A stretch of 10,720 nt of DNA from Streptomyces chattanoogensis (GCF_001294335.1 NZ_LGKG01000198.1:1-10720); one strand, 5' to 3'. Positions 1-5,473 are shown, counted from the first letter of the stretch. Made by a program: numbers and translations. The notes: generated by a model not told the origin, from the letters alone.

Positions 1-33
1 TGACCGTCCGGCTTTCGCTTTTCGGTCTTTCCG

Positions 34-39
34 ACTTTA
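34..39 (-). promoter_or_regulatory. TAAAGT -10-like box, probable proximal rrn promoter
   Basis: Minus strand reads GATCTGC-TAAAGT-CGGAAAG. The same hexamer recurs 93 bases upstream on that strand (132-127, context GACGG-TAAAGT-AGTTGCC). Neither has a good TTGACA-like -35 at 17-18 bases. I recall that some Streptomyces rrn promoters likewise lack a recognisable -35, so this does not exclude them. Assignment as rrn promoters is by motif similarity and position. Confidence 0.5.
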
Positions 40-176
40 GCAGATCCGGGCCTCGCCGTTTCCGGTCGAATTTCGGTTCCGATTTCCCGTCGGAGGGGGT
101 TGTGCGCGCCTTTCGGCGTGGCAACTACTTTACCGTCTTTCCCTTGCGGCTCATAATCGGGCCGACGGAATCGAAT

Positions 177-191
177 TTTGGCAACGCCAAA
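177..191. repeat. Perfect dyad TTTGGC-N3-GCCAAA
   Basis: A 6-bp perfect inverted repeat with a 3-base centre lies inside the presumed rrn promoter region, between the TTGACT/TAACGT promoter and the first TAAAGT box. Geometry suits a small dimeric regulator site or a short RNA hairpin in the leader of the distal transcript. No regulator is identified. Confidence 0.5.
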
Positions 192-281
192 GACGACCCG
201 TTAGGGAAGCGTACGTAGTGGTTGGTTGTGCCGCCTGGCGGTCTGCGCAAATGGCGCTGCCCGTCTCTAGCGGCTCGGGCT

Positions 282-310
282 ACGTTAGGCGTTTGGCCGT
301 GGAGAGTCAA
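282..310 (-). promoter_or_regulatory. Canonical -35/-10 promoter, probable distal rrn promoter
   Basis: On the minus strand TTGACT (310-305) is followed after 17 bases by TAACGT (287-282), a near-consensus housekeeping sigma (HrdB-type) promoter. It is the best vegetative promoter in the window and points toward the left edge, as expected for the first of several rrn promoters. A 6-bp inverted repeat flanks it: GTAGCC at 311-316 sits just upstream of the -35, and its complement GGCTAC at 278-283 overlaps the -10. Transcription would start near 275. The stop codon of the glycosylase gene is only 31 bases upstream of the -35, with no convincing terminator between. Confidence 0.7.
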
Positions 311-340
311 GTAGCCATGGGGAGTCGGGGGGCTCGGCAG

Positions 341-997
341 TCACGTGGGAGAAGTGGTGCGGCGGCGCGGGGTGTGCGGGCGGTACTGGCTGATGGTGGG
401 CTCGTCCGCGATCCAGTAGCGCCAAGGGTGGTCGGCGCCGTCGCCGCCCACGCCGACGCGGGGGCCGTTGCGTACCCGGGCGGGCGCTGCGGGGGTGCCG
501 TAGAGGACGGAGAGCGGGGCGGTGGGGTCGCCGCCGTGGCAGACGTCGGTGCCGTCCAGGGTGCGGTCGATGTCCAGGGCGGTGGCCAGGCGGGCCGGGC
601 CCTTGGCCAGTTCATGGGAGGTGCGGGCCTTGGGGCGGCGGGCGGCGGCCAGGGGCGTGCCGGTGAGGATTTCGCCGGCGCGCAGGAGGACACCGCTGGC
701 CTTGCCCTCGGGGCCGCAGACCAGGTTGAGGCTGAACCACATGCCGTAGATGAAGTAGACGTAGGCGTGGCCGGGCGGGCCGAACATCGCGGCGTTGCGG
801 GCGGTGCGGCCGCGGTAGGCGTGGGAGCCGGGGTCGGTTTCGCCGTCGTAGGCCTCGACCTCTGTCAGGCGGAGTTCGATCGGGCCGTCGGGGGTGTGGC
901 GTACGAGGGTGCGGCCGAGAAGATCGGGGGCGACGTCCAGAACCGGGCGGTCGAAGAAGTCGCGGGAGAGCGGCATACGTTCCGGTACGTCGGTCAT
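341..997 (-). CDS. 3-methyladenine DNA glycosylase (AAG/MPG family)
   Basis: The 218-residue product is a base-excision-repair enzyme that cleaves the N-glycosidic bond of alkylated purines such as 3-methyladenine. It shows the family core: [19 protein letters not shown] near the N-terminus (residues 11-29), then TEVEAYDG, where E48 aligns with the catalytic glutamate (E125 in human AAG), then the [11 protein letters not shown] segment and the conserved [16 protein letters not shown] block, followed by SGVLLRAGE. Length is normal for bacterial members. I chose ATG at 997 because the conserved fold begins just after it. The upstream in-frame extension to 1138 is Arg/Pro-rich and runs through promoter DNA, and an alternative GTG at 1003 lies only 2 bases after the -10-like box. 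There is no good Shine-Dalgarno; a TAGGCT box 8 bases upstream suggests a leaderless mRNA. The gene is divergent from spo0M and reads toward the presumed rrn operon. Confidence 0.95.
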   Translation of the reverse strand: MTDVPERMPLSRDFFDRPVLDVAPDLLGRTLVRHTPDGPIELRLTEVEAYDGETDPGSHAYRGRTARNAAMFGPPGHAYVYFIYGMWFSLNLVCGPEGKASGVLLRAGEILTGTPLAAARRPKARTSHELAKGPARLATALDIDRTLDGTDVCHGGDPTAPLSVLYGTPAAPARVRNGPRVGVGGDGADHPWRYWIADEPTISQYRPHTPRRRTTSPT

Positions 998-1005
998 GTG
1001 CACCG

Positions 1006-1011
1006 AGCCTA
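1006..1011 (-). promoter_or_regulatory. TAGGCT -10 box just upstream of ATG (leaderless-type promoter)
   Basis: On the minus strand TAGGCT ends 8 bases before the glycosylase ATG, so transcription would start at or within a base or two of the start codon. The gene lacks a Shine-Dalgarno, which agrees with a leaderless transcript, common in Streptomyces. The same hexamer stands 7 bases before the ATG of the gene at 6857. No convincing -35 is visible. Confidence 0.45.
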
Positions 1012-1070
1012 GTGCAGGCAAATGGGTGGGCGACTGGCCACGGGGGCGTCGGGGTTGGGAAGGTGTGGCT

Positions 1071-1097
1071 CGCGGAACCGGTCTGCGCCGTTCCGCG
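1071..1097. repeat. 8-bp perfect inverted repeat CGCGGAAC-N11-GTTCCGCG
   Basis: Half-sites at 1071-1078 and 1090-1097 are exact reverse complements, and their centres lie 19 bp apart. The element is central in the divergent intergenic region between the glycosylase and spo0M genes, so it could be an operator for either. In RNA it would be a hairpin with an 11-base loop. No regulator can be named from the sequence. Confidence 0.5.
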
Positions 1098-1107
1098 TTT
1101 CCAGAGG

Positions 1108-1140
1108 TTCGAAGAAGTTCGACGATATTCGGCGACATTC
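1108..1140. repeat. Helically phased TTC array (10-bp period)
   Basis: TTC occurs at 1108-1110, 1118-1120, 1128-1130 and 1138-1140, exactly every 10 bp. The intervening units are related: GAAGAAGTTC, GACGATATTC, GGCGACATTC. The first two copies also form a 14-bp dyad TCGAA-N4-TTCGA (1109-1122). The array abuts the CGCGGAAC/GTTCCGCG dyad. Contacts would fall on one face of the helix, which suits cooperative protein binding upstream of spo0M or the glycosylase gene; this function is inferred. Confidence 0.5.
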
Positions 1141-1206
1141 AACGGGGTCACAGGCGGCGTGCCGGGAGGGGCGCGGCCGGGATCCCGGGTGAGTTTGCAC
1201 TGAGCA

Positions 1207-1221
1207 CAGGCGTTGCGCCTG
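1207..1221 (+). promoter_or_regulatory. Hairpin abutting the spo0M ribosome binding site
   Basis: CAGGCG (1207-1212) pairs perfectly with CGCCTG (1216-1221) around a TTG loop. Its last base is the first G of the GGGGAGG Shine-Dalgarno (1221-1227), which lies 6 bases from the ATG. The stem could tune ribosome access or protect the 5' end of the mRNA. The pairing is visible; a regulatory role is inferred. Confidence 0.4.
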
Positions 1222-1233
1222 GGGAGGACGAGC

Positions 1234-2016
1234 ATGGGGTTCAAGAAGCTGCTGGCGAGCATGGGGGCCGGGGGCGCGAAGGTGGAGACGGTCCTCTTCG
1301 AGGAGAACGTCGTTCCCGGTGGCGTCGCGCAGGGCGAGGTGCGGATCCAGGGCGGGTCCGTGGCGCAGGACATCCAGGGGCTGTCCGTCGGGCTGCAGGC
1401 GGTCGTCGAGGTGGAGACCAGCGACGGGGAGTCGAGGCGGAACATCGAGTTCACCAAGCTGCAGGTGGGCGGCGCGTTCCAGGTGCAGGCGGGTGCCGCG
1501 CACACCGTGCCGTTCGGGCTGGAGATTCCGTGGGAGACGCCGATCACGGCGTTCCTCGGGACGCATCTGAAGGGGATGAGCGTCGGGGTGCGGACGGAGC
1601 TGGCGATCGCCCGGGCTCTGGACTCCGGTGATCTGGACCCGGTGAACGTGCACCCGCTGCCGGCGCAGCAGGCGATTCTGGATGCGTTCGGCCGGCTCGG
1701 GTTCCGGTTCAAGTCCGCCGACCTGGAGCAGGGGAAGATCCGGGGGACGCGGCAGAAGCTGCCGTTCTACCAGGAGATCGAGTTCTACGCGCCGCAGCAG
1801 TACCGCGGGCTGAACCAGGTCGAGCTGTCGTTCGTCGCCGACGACCGCGAGATGGACGTGGTGCTGGAGATGGACAAGAAGCCGGGTCTGTTCACCGGGG
1901 GCTCGGACTCGTACCGGCAGTTCACGATGAACCTCCACGACTTCCAGGGGACCGACTGGGCCGGATACCTCAACCAGTGGCTGGCGGAGGTCGGCGGTAA
2001 GCGGAACTGGCTCTAA
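1234..2016 (+). CDS. spo0M: Spo0M-like sporulation-control protein
   Basis: The 260-residue product matches the Spo0M family, whose Bacillus subtilis founder modulates entry into sporulation; members have two arrestin-like beta domains and act in the cytoplasm. Visible family traits are the MGFKKLLASMGAGGAKVET start, an N-terminal beta domain ending near VPFGLEIPWETPIT, and a second domain containing QKLPFYQEIEFYAP and LSFVADDREMDVVLEMDKKPGLF. The C-terminus ends in DWAGYLNQWL. Length is typical. The ATG at 1234 is preferred over the one 21 bases upstream because GGGGAGG precedes it by 6 bases and homologues begin MGFKK. A short hairpin touches the ribosome binding site. The PEBP-family gene starts 42 bases after the stop, so the two are likely co-transcribed. 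The molecular role of Spo0M in actinomycetes is unclear. Confidence 0.93.
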   Translation: MGFKKLLASMGAGGAKVETVLFEENVVPGGVAQGEVRIQGGSVAQDIQGLSVGLQAVVEVETSDGESRRNIEFTKLQVGGAFQVQAGAAHTVPFGLEIPWETPITAFLGTHLKGMSVGVRTELAIARALDSGDLDPVNVHPLPAQQAILDAFGRLGFRFKSADLEQGKIRGTRQKLPFYQEIEFYAPQQYRGLNQVELSFVADDREMDVVLEMDKKPGLFTGGSDSYRQFTMNLHDFQGTDWAGYLNQWLAEVGGKRNWL

Positions 2017-2058
2017 CCTGGCCGGACAGAGTGTCAGCAAGCGACCAGGAGGTTCGAG

Positions 2059-2598
2059 GTGTCCGAGCTGAAGCGGCGGCCGCTCCCGCACGATTTCCAT
2101 CCGCCGGTACCGGAGTTCGCGGTGTCGAGCGAGGAGGTGGAGCCGGGCGGCACGCTGCGGCCGGAGCAGGTCTTCGCCGAGGGGAACCGTTCGCCGCAGC
2201 TGCGGTGGACGGGGGCGCCCGAGGGGACCGGGAGCTATGCCGTCACCTGCTACGACCCGGATGCGCCGACGGGCAGCGGTTTCTGGCACTGGGTGCTGTT
2301 CGACATTCCGGCGTCGGTGACGGAGCTGCCGGCCGGTGCCGGCAGCGGTGACATGAAGGGGCTTCCGGCGGGGGCCGTTCATGTGCGCAACGACTACGGG
2401 ACGCGGGACTTCGGGGGCGCGGCGCCGCCGCCCGGGGACGGTCCGCACCGCTATGTGTTCACGGTGTACGCCGTGGACCAGGAGAAGCTCGGGCCGGATG
2501 CGGATGCCTCGCCCGCGGTGGTCGGGTTCAATCTGCGCTTCCATACGGTCGGGCGGGCCCAGCTGATCGCCGAGTACGAGGTGCCCGCGCAGGGCTGA
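2059..2598 (+). CDS. YbhB/YbcL (PEBP, Raf kinase inhibitor-like) family protein
   Basis: The 179-residue product belongs to the phosphatidylethanolamine-binding protein superfamily. The ligand-pocket signature is clear: YDPDAPTGSGFWHWVLFDIP (residues 65-84), with D68, P70 and H77 as expected pocket residues, and later GDGPHRYVFTVYAVD, the conserved GxxPHRY strand. NRSPQLRWTGAPEGT is the usual N-terminal motif of bacterial members. No signal peptide or membrane segment is seen, so it should be cytoplasmic. The GTG start at 2059 sits 6 bases after a perfect AGGAGG (2047-2052). It follows spo0M by 42 bases on the same strand. Its substrate is unknown; bacterial homologues are characterised mainly by structure. 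A strong stem-loop about 40 bases past the stop may end the operon. Confidence 0.95.
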   Translation: MSELKRRPLPHDFHPPVPEFAVSSEEVEPGGTLRPEQVFAEGNRSPQLRWTGAPEGTGSYAVTCYDPDAPTGSGFWHWVLFDIPASVTELPAGAGSGDMKGLPAGAVHVRNDYGTRDFGGAAPPPGDGPHRYVFTVYAVDQEKLGPDADASPAVVGFNLRFHTVGRAQLIAEYEVPAQG

Positions 2599-2638
2599 GC
2601 CCGGTGAGTGCCCCGTAATTCCGTTGCGCCCCGGCGCT

Positions 2639-2710
2639 TCCCGCACGCAGAGTGGTACCTGGCTGACGGCCTGCAAGGGCCGTCGGGCAGCCGGTACCGC
2701 AGTGGCGGGA
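2639..2710 (+). terminator. Long imperfect stem-loop, probable spo0M-PEBP operon terminator
   Basis: The core is GGTACC-T-GGCTG-ACGGCC (2654-2671) pairing with GGCCGTC...CAGCC-GGTACC (2678-2698) around the loop TGCAAG. This gives about 17 pairs with a 1-base bulge on the left and a 4-base bulge on the right. TCCCGC (2639-2644) and GCGGGA (2705-2710) can close it further across an internal loop. There is no U-tract, which is usual for Streptomyces. It lies about 40 bases past the PEBP stop. Bulges make it more elaborate than a typical terminator, so a structured RNA is possible. Confidence 0.55.
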
Positions 2711-2789
2711 GCGGCGGGGCGCAGGTGTGTCGCCCCCTGTTTGCCGGAGTCCGCCTTCATCACGGCGGGCGTCCTCGCCGGCTGCCGTT

Positions 2790-2832
2790 CGCTCCGGGTC
2801 CCGTGTGCTTCACGGGGGCGGGATCCGGAGCG
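2790..2832 (+). repeat. Second two-tier stem-loop in the gap before the HNH gene
   Basis: CGCTCCGG (2790-2797) pairs exactly with CCGGAGCG (2825-2832), enclosing an inner perfect hairpin CCCGTG (2800-2805) / CACGGG (2811-2816) with loop TGCTT. The two stems are separated by an asymmetric internal loop (GT on one side, 8 bases GGCGGGAT on the other). This nested design is more like a folded RNA than a simple terminator. Strand is uncertain because stems fold on either transcript. Confidence 0.5.
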
Positions 2833-2950
2833 GCTTTCCCCGTGCCGCCGTGTCGGTCACGAGTCCCGCCGGATCACCTCTTCTTCACCTTCCCCTCGCC
2901 TGCCATTTCCCTTGTGGCGTACGGAAATTGCGTTGTTCGGGGAATACCTG

Positions 2951-2964
2951 CCACTGCACAGTGG
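2951..2964. repeat. 14-bp dyad CCACTG-CA-CAGTGG upstream of the HNH gene
   Basis: A perfect 6-bp inverted repeat with a 2-base centre, 46 bases before the HNH start codon. Position and size suit an operator or a small 5' UTR hairpin. No regulator is recognisable. Confidence 0.45.
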
Positions 2965-3009
2965 AGCAACTTCGCCGCGGGGGCGGAGCGGGTCCGGAAG
3001 GTGGACGGG

Positions 3010-3516
3010 ATGCGCGAGACGCTGGTGCTCAATGCGAGCTTCGAACCGCTGTCGACGGTGTCGCTGCGGCGTGCGGTGGTGCTGGTGATGCAGGACAAGG
3101 CCGTGGTCGAGAACGCGCACCCGGGGCTGCGGATCCGTGCCGCTTCGGTGGATGTCCCGGTGCCCCGGGTGATCAGGCTCAGCAGATACGTACGGGTGCC
3201 GTTCCGAAGACGGGCGCCGTGGTCGCGGCGGGGGGTGCTGGTGCGGGACCAGCACCGGTGTGCGTACTGCGGGCGGCGGGCGACGACCGTGGATCACGTG
3301 ATGCCGCGGGCGCAGGGCGGTGCGGACAGCTGGCTGAATACCGTCGCCTCGTGCGCGGAGGACAATCACCGTAAAGCGGACCGTACGCCGGAGCAGGCGG
3401 GGATGCGGCTGCTGCGGAAGCCGTTCGAGCCGACGCCGGCGGATGCGCTGCTCTCGGCGCTCGGGGTGTCCGTACGGGAGGAGCTGCCCGACTGGCTGGG
3501 GGCGCTGCCGGCCTGA
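3010..3516 (+). CDS. HNH endonuclease family protein
   Basis: The 168-residue product has the usual actinobacterial layout. The N-terminal LVLNASFEPLSTVSLRRAVVLVMQDKAVV (about residues 5-33) and VPRVIRLSRYVRVPFRRRAPWSRRGVLVRD lead into an HNH nuclease core from residue 79. Core residues are C84 and C87 (CAYC), D95-H96 (VDHVMPRAQGG), N110 and H120 (DNHRKADRTP). The fold normally has a second CxxC for zinc; here it reads C115-A-E-D118, so one cysteine is replaced by aspartate. The D-H...N...H catalytic residues are intact. ATG at 3010 is chosen because GGAAGG (2996-3001) precedes it by 8 bases and the family begins near MRETLVLNAS. A GTG at 3001 is a weaker alternative. Cellular role is unknown: there is no methylase or restriction partner nearby. 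It converges with the TauE gene. Confidence 0.92.
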   Translation: MRETLVLNASFEPLSTVSLRRAVVLVMQDKAVVENAHPGLRIRAASVDVPVPRVIRLSRYVRVPFRRRAPWSRRGVLVRDQHRCAYCGRRATTVDHVMPRAQGGADSWLNTVASCAEDNHRKADRTPEQAGMRLLRKPFEPTPADALLSALGVSVREELPDWLGALPA

Positions 3517-3532
3517 GGGACTCCCGCAGCCG

Positions 3533-3569
3533 TCGCCCAACTCGCCTTATTTGAGGATGAGTTGGGCGA
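3533..3569. terminator. Bidirectional terminator between convergent HNH and TauE genes
   Basis: TCGCCCAACTC (3533-3543) is a perfect 11-bp inverted repeat of GAGTTGGGCGA (3559-3569), with a 15-base loop. The loop contains the TauE stop codon (3547-3549), and the right arm lies within the last codons of TauE. It starts 17 bases past the HNH stop. No U-tract on either strand. The compact placement suggests one hairpin serves both genes. Confidence 0.65.
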
Positions 3570-4314
3570 TGGCCGCCAGGCCGACGGCGACGATGACGGC
3601 CCGGAGGGCGGTGGGCGGCAGGCGGCGGCCCACCTTCGCGCCGATCTGGCCGCCGAGGGTGGAGCCGACCGCGATCAGGGCGACGGCGGTCCAGTCGAAG
3701 CGCGCGACGAAGAGGAAGAAGAGCGCCGCCACGCCGTTGACGATCATCGCAAGGACGTTCTTGAGGGCGTTGATGCGCTGCAGGTCCTCGTCGAGCAGCA
3801 GGCCCATCAGGGAGAGGTAGAGGACGCCCTGGGCGGCGCCGAAGTAGCCGCCGTAGGTGCTGGCGAGCAGCAGGCCGAGGAGCAGGGCGATCCCGCCGTC
3901 GCGGTGCGCGGTGGTGTTGTTGCTCTCCCGGCGCGCGCGGAGTGCGGCGGCCAGTCTGGGCTGGGCGATGACGAGCACGAGCGCGAGGCCGATCAGTATG
4001 GGGACGATCGTGTCGAAGGCCTCGGAGGGCAGTGCGAGCAGCAGTATCGCGCCGGCCAGGCCGCCGACGAAGGCGGTGGCGCCGAACCGCAGCAGCCGGG
4101 TGCGCTGGCCGGCCAGTTCGCGGCGGTAGCCGATGGCGCCGCTGAGGGAACCGGGCACCAGGCCAAGGGTGTTGGAGACATTGGCCGTGACGGGCGGCAG
4201 GCCGATGGCCAGCAGCACCGGGAAGGTGATGAGGGTGCCGGAGCCGACGATGGTGTTGATGGTGCCGGCGCCGACTCCCGCGGCGAGGACGGCAACGGCT
4301 TCCCAGATGGACAC
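3547..4314 (-). CDS. TauE/SafE family membrane permease
   Basis: The product is a polytopic inner-membrane protein of about 255 residues with roughly eight hydrophobic segments, the normal size for the TauE/SafE (TSUP) family. These permeases are thought to export sulfite, organosulfonates or similar anions. Family signatures are the N-terminal GAGTINTIVGSGTLITFPVLLAIGLPPVTANVSNTLGL repeat and the matching C-terminal GGYFGAAQGVLYLSLMGLLL...INALKNVLAMIVNGVAAL half. A GTG start at 4314 is preferred over ATG at 4320: the GAGGAG (4326-4321) directly abuts the ATG, giving no spacing, but lies 6 bases from the GTG. SPFH ends 86 bases upstream on the same strand, with no clear terminator between, so co-transcription is possible. 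The substrate cannot be read from sequence, and no sulfur-metabolism gene is adjacent. Confidence 0.92.
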   Translation of the reverse strand: MSIWEAVAVLAAGVGAGTINTIVGSGTLITFPVLLAIGLPPVTANVSNTLGLVPGSLSGAIGYRRELAGQRTRLLRFGATAFVGGLAGAILLLALPSEAFDTIVPILIGLALVLVIAQPRLAAALRARRESNNTTAHRDGGIALLLGLLLASTYGGYFGAAQGVLYLSLMGLLLDEDLQRINALKNVLAMIVNGVAALFFLFVARFDWTAVALIAVGSTLGGQIGAKVGRRLPPTALRAVIVAVGLAAIAQLILK

Positions 4315-4400
4315 GGCCATCTCCTCACATGGTCAGTGGTCGCCTCCCCGCCGTGAAGGTCGAGGGGCCACCACCGATCATGCACGAGGGTGTCCGGGCG

Positions 4401-5339
4401 TCAGTCGATGGGGGGTGTCTCGCGGTTCGGGGAGCTGGGCTTGGGGATGGAGCCGCCGCCGGTCGGCGGGGTGAAGTTGCCGATGGCGCCGCCGAGGCCC
4501 TTGAGGGCGTCGCCGATCTCGCTGGGCACGATCCAGAGCTTGTTGGCGTCGCCCTCGGCGATCTTCGGGAGCATCTGGAGGTACTGGTAGGAGAGCAGCT
4601 TCTGGTCCGGGTCGCCGGCGTGGATGGACTCGAAGACCACCCGGATCGCCTGGGCCTCGCCCTCGGCGCGGAGGGCGGCGGCCTTGGCCTCACCCTCGGC
4701 GCGCAGGATGGAGGACTGCTTCTCGCCCTCGGCGGTCAGGATCTGGGACTGCCGGACACCTTCGGCCTGGAGGATGGCGGCGCGCTTGTCACGGTCGGCG
4801 CGCATCTGCTTCTCCATCGAGTCCTGGATGGAGGTCGGCGGCTCGATGGCCTTGAGCTCGACGCGGTTGACGCGGATGCCCCATTTGCCGGTGGCCTCGT
4901 CGAGGACGCCGCGCAGTGCGGCGTTGATCTCCTCACGGGAGGTCAGGGTCCGCTCGAGGTCCATGCCGCCGATGATGTTCCGCAGCGTGGTGACGGTGAG
5001 CTGCTCGATGGCCTGGATGTAGCTGGCGACCTCGTACGTGGCGGCGCGCGCGTCGGTGACCTGGTAGTAGATGACGGTGTCGATGTTCACGACCAGGTTG
5101 TCCTGGGTGATCACCGGCTGCGGGGGGAACGGCACGACCTGTTCGCGCAGGTCGATGCGGTTGCGGATGGAGTCGATGAACGGAACGACGATGTTCAGGC
5201 CGGCGTTGAGGGTGCGGGTGTAGCGGCCGAAGCGTTCGACGATGGCCGCGCTGGCCTGGGGGATGACCTGGATCGTCTTGATGAGTGCGATGAACACGAG
5301 CACCACCAGGATGATCAGGACGATGATGATCGGTTCCAC
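4401..5339 (-). CDS. SPFH/Band 7 (stomatin-like, QmcA-type) membrane protein
   Basis: The 312-residue protein has one N-terminal membrane anchor (residues 3-20), then an SPFH domain with hallmark motifs: AAIVERFGRYTRTLNAGLNIVVPFID, RIDLREQVVPFPPQPVITQDNLVVNIDTVIYYQV, AIEQLTVTTLRNIIGGMDLERTLTSRE, and WGIRVNRVELKAIEPP. A long charged helix follows (about 172-235), containing four exact-register 11-residue AEG repeats (AEG at 192, 203, 214, 225). The C-terminal tail is Gly/Pro/Ser-rich and probably disordered. Stomatin-like proteins oligomerise into membrane microdomains and often pair with NfeD proteins, as here: a short NfeD gene lies immediately upstream on the same strand, 145 bases away. 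The GTG start at 5339 follows GGGAG by 5 bases. A hairpin in the gap suggests it also has its own promoter. Confidence 0.95.
   Translation of the reverse strand: MEPIIIVLIILVVLVFIALIKTIQVIPQASAAIVERFGRYTRTLNAGLNIVVPFIDSIRNRIDLREQVVPFPPQPVITQDNLVVNIDTVIYYQVTDARAATYEVASYIQAIEQLTVTTLRNIIGGMDLERTLTSREEINAALRGVLDEATGKWGIRVNRVELKAIEPPTSIQDSMEKQMRADRDKRAAILQAEGVRQSQILTAEGEKQSSILRAEGEAKAAALRAEGEAQAIRVVFESIHAGDPDQKLLSYQYLQMLPKIAEGDANKLWIVPSEIGDALKGLGGAIGNFTPPTGGGSIPKPSSPNRETPPID
4637..4766 (-). repeat. 33-bp coding repeats: four 11-residue AEG units in the SPFH protein
   Basis: Codons 192-235 encode AEGVRQSQILT, AEGEKQSSILR, AEGEAKAAALR and AEGEAQAIRVV. The period is 11 residues, the hendecad spacing of a right-handed or straight coiled coil. 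Such repeats occur in this helix of stomatin-family proteins and drive oligomerisation. The four units are unusually regular. Confidence 0.7.
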
Positions 5340-5373
5340 AGCGGCTCCCGTGCCCTTCGTTGCTGGTCCGTGT

Positions 5374-5390
5374 GCCGGCCACAGGCCGGC
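5374..5390 (-). terminator. GC hairpin between NfeD and SPFH genes
   Basis: GCCGGCC (5374-5380) pairs perfectly with GGCCGGC (5384-5390) around a 3-base loop. It stands 95 bases past the NfeD stop and 35 bases before the SPFH start. It could attenuate read-through from NfeD or sit in the SPFH 5' UTR. No U-tract follows. Confidence 0.4.
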
Positions 5391-5450
5391 TTGGCTGTCA
5401 GTCCGTTGCCGTTGATCAGTCTTTCAGAGACGTGGTGCGTCGTGCAGCGG

Positions 5451-5473
5451 GTTCAGGTCAGAGTGTTCAGGTC
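5451..5473. repeat. 9-bp direct repeat GTTCAGGTC downstream of NfeD
   Basis: Identical copies at 5451-5459 and 5465-5473, 14 bp apart, lie in the gap between NfeD and SPFH. They could be a regulatory site for SPFH or chance. I see no further copy. Confidence 0.3.

Larger units (their letters stand above)
1..340 (-). promoter_or_regulatory. Upstream promoter region of an rRNA operon (16S predicted beyond left edge)
   Basis: No gene is supported in these 340 bases. Read on the minus strand the last 50 bases toward the window edge run GATCTGCTAAAGTCGG, then a purine-rich stretch of GAAAG/GACCGAAAA/GCGAAAGCC type. That resembles, from memory, the GATCTGATAAAGTCGGA blocks and GGAAA-rich leader that precede 16S rRNA genes in Streptomyces. 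The stretch is less G+C-rich than the neighbouring coding DNA. It contains three -10-like boxes on the minus strand (TAACGT at 287-282, TAAAGT at 132-127, TAAAGT at 39-34), in keeping with the multiple tandem promoters known for Streptomyces rrn operons. It also holds a perfect dyad TTTGGC-N3-GCCAAA at 177-191. The 16S gene itself is outside the window, so this is recognition by motif and composition, not by seeing the rRNA. Confidence 0.72.
2599..3009 (+). other. 411-base non-coding gap rich in stem-loops
   Basis: No gene is supported here. An in-frame extension of the HNH reading frame reaches back to 2608 but has no family-like sequence. The stretch holds two strong stem-loops (2639-2710 and 2790-2832), a 14-bp dyad at 2951-2964, and a relatively A+T-richer segment at about 2880-2950 that probably carries the HNH promoter. 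I could not pick a convincing -35/-10 pair. The structures may be operon terminator plus leader, or an independent small RNA. Confidence 0.6.

Noticed and set aside
120..200. tRNA gene in the left region
   Set aside because: ATTCGATTCC on the minus strand recalls a T-arm, but flanking bases do not pair as a T-stem and no cloverleaf can be drawn.
125..310. 61-codon minus-strand frame in the left region
   Set aside because: It overlaps the TTGACT/TAACGT promoter and TAAAGT box of the presumed rrn region, and has no recognisable domain or ribosome binding site.
1109..1122. LexA/SOS box near the DNA glycosylase gene
   Set aside because: TCGAA-N4-TTCGA resembles the actinobacterial SOS box, but that site needs GAAC-N4-GTTC. 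Here the GAA-to-TTC spacing is 4, not 6, so the half-sites are 2 bases too close.
1009..2763. 584-codon open frame antisense to spo0M and the PEBP gene
   Set aside because: Arg/Pro/His-rich shadow of two well-supported genes; no domain, and long antisense frames are expected at this base composition.
2608..3009. Longer start for the HNH gene
   Set aside because: The extra 134 codons cross two large stem-loops, have no family-like sequence, and the start at 3010 has a good ribosome binding site.
3010..3516. Restriction or defence island around the HNH gene
   Set aside because: No methyltransferase, helicase or other defence component nearby; this HNH type is widespread in actinobacterial core genomes.
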